Source: an uncultured Oscillibacter sp. (GTDB lineage Bacteria; Bacillota; Clostridia; Oscillospirales; Oscillospiraceae). Taken from it: a stretch of DNA of 24,105 nt. Below, piece by piece: positions 21,663 through 24,105 of the stretch (positions within the stretch are counted from its first letter, which is position 1; each line of letters starts with the position of its first letter). The stretch lies in NCBI GenBank assembly GCA_934574045.1, contig CAKTMK010000036.1:1-24105 (forward strand), in the 5' to 3' direction. The notes beneath the pieces are model-generated. The model did not search any database and was not told the origin of the DNA. It was given only the letters and a program-made list of their open reading frames with translations. Both the position numbers and the translations under genes were made by a program.

Positions 21663-21739
21663 ACTTTTTTGGATGGAAACCGGCGGAAATATGACAAAAA
21701 GTTTTGTATCCTATCTATTTTTTTGGTTAAAACCGGCAA

Positions 21740-21757
21740 GATATTCTTGCAAATATC
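21740..21757 (+). promoter_or_regulatory. Dyad overlapping the hppA -35
   Basis: GATATT and AATATC separated by CTTGCA form a perfect 6-bp inverted repeat that overlaps the -35 hexamer, as a repressor site might. A second dyad, ACAAAA-AG-TTTTGT, lies at 21694-21707. Confidence 0.4.
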
Positions 21758-21774
21758 CCGCCGTATGCTAAAAT
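21747..21774 (+). promoter_or_regulatory. Promoter of hppA
   Basis: TTGCAA and TAAAAT with a 16-base spacer, about 55 bases upstream of the chosen start. Confidence 0.7.
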
Positions 21775-21829
21775 AAGAATAGTAAAAGTTCCACACAAAA
21801 TGCAACGAGAAAGGATGCGCAGGAACAAA

Positions 21830-23950
21830 ATGGAAAACATGTTCTGGATCGGATTTGCCGGCTTCGCGCTGGCGGCGGCCTTTGCGATGATGCAGAGGAG
21901 CCGGGTCATGAGCTATTCCGAGGGTACGGAAAAAATGCAGAAGATCGCGGCTTCGATCCGCGAGGGCGCCAACGCCTATCTCAAGCACCAGTACACAACG
22001 GTGGCGAAGGTGTTCGCCGTGGTATTCGTGATCCTGCTGGTCATGGCGTTCGCCACCGGCGGCGAGATGCTCTCCAAGTTCACGCCGTTCGCCTTCCTGA
22101 CCGGCGGCATCTGGTCCATGCTGGCGGGCTTCATCGGCATGAAGATCGCCACCAACGCCAACGCCCGGACGGCGCAGGCCGCCAGCGAGAGCCTGAACAA
22201 GGGCCTGCGGGTGGCGTTCTCCTCCGGCTCGGTCATGGGCTTCACCGTGGTGGGCCTGGGCATGCTGGACATCTCCATCTGGTATTACGTGCTCCACGGC
22301 GCGTTCGGCATTACCGACGCGGCCCAGCTGGCCAATATCATGGTCATGAACGGCATGGGCGCCAGCTTCATGGCCCTCTTCGCCCGTGTGGGCGGCGGCA
22401 TCTACACCAAGGCCGCCGACGTGGGTGCGGACCTGGTGGGCAAGGTGGAGGCCGGCATCCCGGAGGACGATCCCCGCAATCCCGCCACCATCGCCGACAA
22501 TGTGGGCGACAACGTGGGCGACGTGGCCGGCATGGGCGCGGACCTGTATGAGAGCTACGTCGGCTCCATTCTGGCCACTTTCGCCCTCTCCGCCGCCGGC
22601 GGATACGGCTACGCGGGAATGCTTCTGCCCATGCTGATTGCCGTGTGCGGCATCGTCTGCTCCATCATCGGCTCCTTCTTCGTCAAGACCAAGGAGGACG
22701 CCACCCAGATGTCCCTGCTGCGCTCTCTGCGCACGGGCACGTATCTGGCCGCGGTCCTCTCCGCCGTGGCCGCCGCGCCGCTGACGCTGTGGACCGTTGG
22801 AGGCTGGGGCGTGTACGTCGCCATCCTGTGCGGCCTGATCGGCGGCTGCGCCATCGGCTATTTCACCGAGTATTACACCTCCGACACCTATAAGCCCACC
22901 CAGCAGCTGGCCGCCTCGTCGGAGACCGGCTCCGCCACCGTCATCATCGGCGGCCTGAGCCTTGGCATGAAGTCCACCGTGGCCTCCATCCTGATCGTGG
23001 CCGCGGCCGTTCTGGTGAGCTACTTTGCCGCCGGCGGCACGCTGGCCATCGTGGATGCCTCCGGCCTGTTCACCGCCGGCTTCTACAAGGGCCTGTACGG
23101 CATCGGCATCGCGGGCGTGGGTATGCTCTCCACGCTGGGCATCACGCTGGCGACGGACGCTTACGGCCCCGTGGCGGACAACGCCGGCGGCATCGCCGAG
23201 ATGGCGGGCCTGCCCGAGGAGGTCCGGGATCGGACCGACGCGCTGGACTCTCTGGGCAACACCACCGCCGCCACCGGCAAGGGCTTTGCCATCGGCTCCG
23301 CCTCGCTGACCGCGCTGGCCCTGCTGGTGAGCTATGTCAACATCGTCCAGACCAAGACCACCGACGTTTTGAACTTCAACCTGACCAGCCCCACCGTGCT
23401 GGTGGGCCTGTTCGTGGGCGCGATGCTCACGTTCGTGTTCTCCGCGTTCACCATGAGCGCCGTGCAGACCGCGGCCCAGTCCATCGTGGTGGAAGTCCGC
23501 CGCCAGTTCCGGGAGATCGCCGGGATCATGGAGGGCAAGACCGACCCGGATTACGCCTCCTGCGTGGGCCTGTGCACCCGGGGCGCGCTGCATGAGATGG
23601 TCGCTCCCGCCCTGCTGGCCATTATCGTCCCCATCGCCACCGGCCTGATCCTCGGCCCCACCGGCGTGGTGGGTCTGCTGGGCGGCGTGTCTGTCACCGG
23701 CTTCGCCATGGCCGTGTTCATGTCCAACGCCGGCGGCGCGTGGGACAACGCCAAGAAGTATATCGAGTCCGGCCATCACGGCGGAAAGGGATCCGACTGC
23801 CACAAGGCCGCCGTGGTAGGCGACACCGTGGGCGACCCCTTCAAGGATACCTCCGGCCCGTCCCTGAACATCCTCATCAAGCTCTGCTCCACCGTTTCCA
23901 TCGTGTTCTCCGGACTGGTCATCGCCTTCAATCTGATGAATCTGCTCTGA
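21830..23950 (+). CDS. hppA: Membrane-bound ion-translocating pyrophosphatase (K+-dependent type)
   Basis: A 706-residue protein of about 16 membrane helices that couples pyrophosphate hydrolysis to pumping H+ or Na+ out of the cytoplasm. The substrate-site motifs are intact: DVGADLVGKVE at about 197-207, DNVGDNVGDVAGMGADL at about 223, and TDAYGPVADNAGGIAEM at about 442. In GNTTAATGKG (476-485) the switch residue is Ala480, with Gly three positions on. This is the pattern of K+-dependent enzymes; K+-independent ones have Lys and Thr. Whether it pumps Na+ or H+ is not decided here. I place the start at 21830, where the family N-terminus begins and AGGA lies five bases upstream. ATGs at 21800 and 21815 would add a basic tail and have worse sites. 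Confidence 0.96.
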   Translation: MENMFWIGFAGFALAAAFAMMQRSRVMSYSEGTEKMQKIAASIREGANAYLKHQYTTVAKVFAVVFVILLVMAFATGGEMLSKFTPFAFLTGGIWSMLAGFIGMKIATNANARTAQAASESLNKGLRVAFSSGSVMGFTVVGLGMLDISIWYYVLHGAFGITDAAQLANIMVMNGMGASFMALFARVGGGIYTKAADVGADLVGKVEAGIPEDDPRNPATIADNVGDNVGDVAGMGADLYESYVGSILATFALSAAGGYGYAGMLLPMLIAVCGIVCSIIGSFFVKTKEDATQMSLLRSLRTGTYLAAVLSAVAAAPLTLWTVGGWGVYVAILCGLIGGCAIGYFTEYYTSDTYKPTQQLAASSETGSATVIIGGLSLGMKSTVASILIVAAAVLVSYFAAGGTLAIVDASGLFTAGFYKGLYGIGIAGVGMLSTLGITLATDAYGPVADNAGGIAEMAGLPEEVRDRTDALDSLGNTTAATGKGFAIGSASLTALALLVSYVNIVQTKTTDVLNFNLTSPTVLVGLFVGAMLTFVFSAFTMSAVQTAAQSIVVEVRRQFREIAGIMEGKTDPDYASCVGLCTRGALHEMVAPALLAIIVPIATGLILGPTGVVGLLGGVSVTGFAMAVFMSNAGGAWDNAKKYIESGHHGGKGSDCHKAAVVGDTVGDPFKDTSGPSLNILIKLCSTVSIVFSGLVIAFNLMNLL

Positions 23951-23962
23951 GTTTTCAGCGCC

Positions 23963-23999
23963 GCGCCGCTGGAGGGCTCCGCCCCTCCGGCGGCGCTTT
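23963..23999 (+). terminator. Terminator of hppA
   Basis: A 14-bp stem (23963-23976 with 23983-23996, one G-U pair) with a six-base loop and a short TTT tail. Confidence 0.75.
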
Positions 24000-24057
24000 G
24001 TCTGTCCGTTCCGCCGCCGTCCGCTCTGTCCGCTGGAAAATATCCAGTCCGCGTTTC

Positions 24058-24086
24058 TTGACAGGTTAATCGTTTAACAGTATAAT
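24058..24086 (+). promoter_or_regulatory. Perfect consensus promoter firing out of the window
   Basis: TTGACA (24058-24063) and TATAAT (24081-24086) with a 17-base spacer. The spacer contains an inverted repeat, GTTAA-TCGT-TTAAC (24065-24078), which would suit a repressor. The controlled gene begins beyond the right edge. Confidence 0.93.
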
Positions 24087-24105
24087 AGTTGCGAAATTCA
24101 ACGGC

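Noticed and set aside
21608..23803. 731-codon open frame antisense to hppA
   Set aside because: High GC at third positions keeps the opposite strand free of stops. The product is His/Gly/Ala-rich with no family motif, while the plus frame is an intact pyrophosphatase.

Overview
The window is chromosomal DNA from a GC-rich, Gram-positive-type anaerobe. Low-GC consensus sigma-A promoters and A/T-rich leaders sit between GC-rich genes, with AGGAGG ribosome sites, CCA-encoding tRNA genes, intrinsic terminators, a MurT/GatD-like pair and a membrane pyrophosphatase of the K+-dependent type. This fits class Clostridia, most likely the Oscillospiraceae (Flavonifractor, Oscillibacter or Intestinimonas-like). 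That placement is inferred from gene style; no rRNA is present. I see no phage, transposon, CRISPR array or plasmid function.

Layout. 1-1030: an AEC-family permease on the minus strand. 1233-1662: a Met-Glu-Val tRNA operon on the minus strand with its own promoter, terminator and spacer hairpins. 1775-2752: a surface SGNH hydrolase with a tandem-repeat linker. 2776-5170: an orphan response regulator with REC, degenerate GGDEF, EAL and intact GGDEF domains. 5119-11371 (minus): a complete peptide/nickel-type ABC importer operon (binding protein, two permeases, two short ATPases) ending in a coupled membrane metalloprotease (DUF3810-like). 11386-14413: an AI-2E-family exporter diverging from a lipid kinase plus Nudix hydrolase pair. 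The two directions share one palindromic -35 hexamer. 14372-20140 (minus): metallophosphoesterase, mnmG, a cyclase-family hydrolase and a divergent MurT/GatD-like pair, closely spaced and probably cotranscribed. 20141-20945: a gene-poor stretch that holds a self-contained 27-codon orphan gene. 20946-23999: a lipoprotein and the ion-pumping pyrophosphatase hppA. 24058-24086: a perfect consensus promoter firing out of the window.

The genes are mostly envelope and housekeeping functions: peptide uptake, peptidoglycan or lipid modification, c-di-GMP signalling, tRNA modification and membrane energetics. The items most worth a second look are the 27-aa peptide gene, the MurT/GatD-like pair whose family motifs have changed in both subunits and which is coupled to a cyclase-family hydrolase, the promoter that starts inside a terminator stem ahead of the importer operon, and a 62-bp identical in-frame repeat shared by the two importer ATPase genes.
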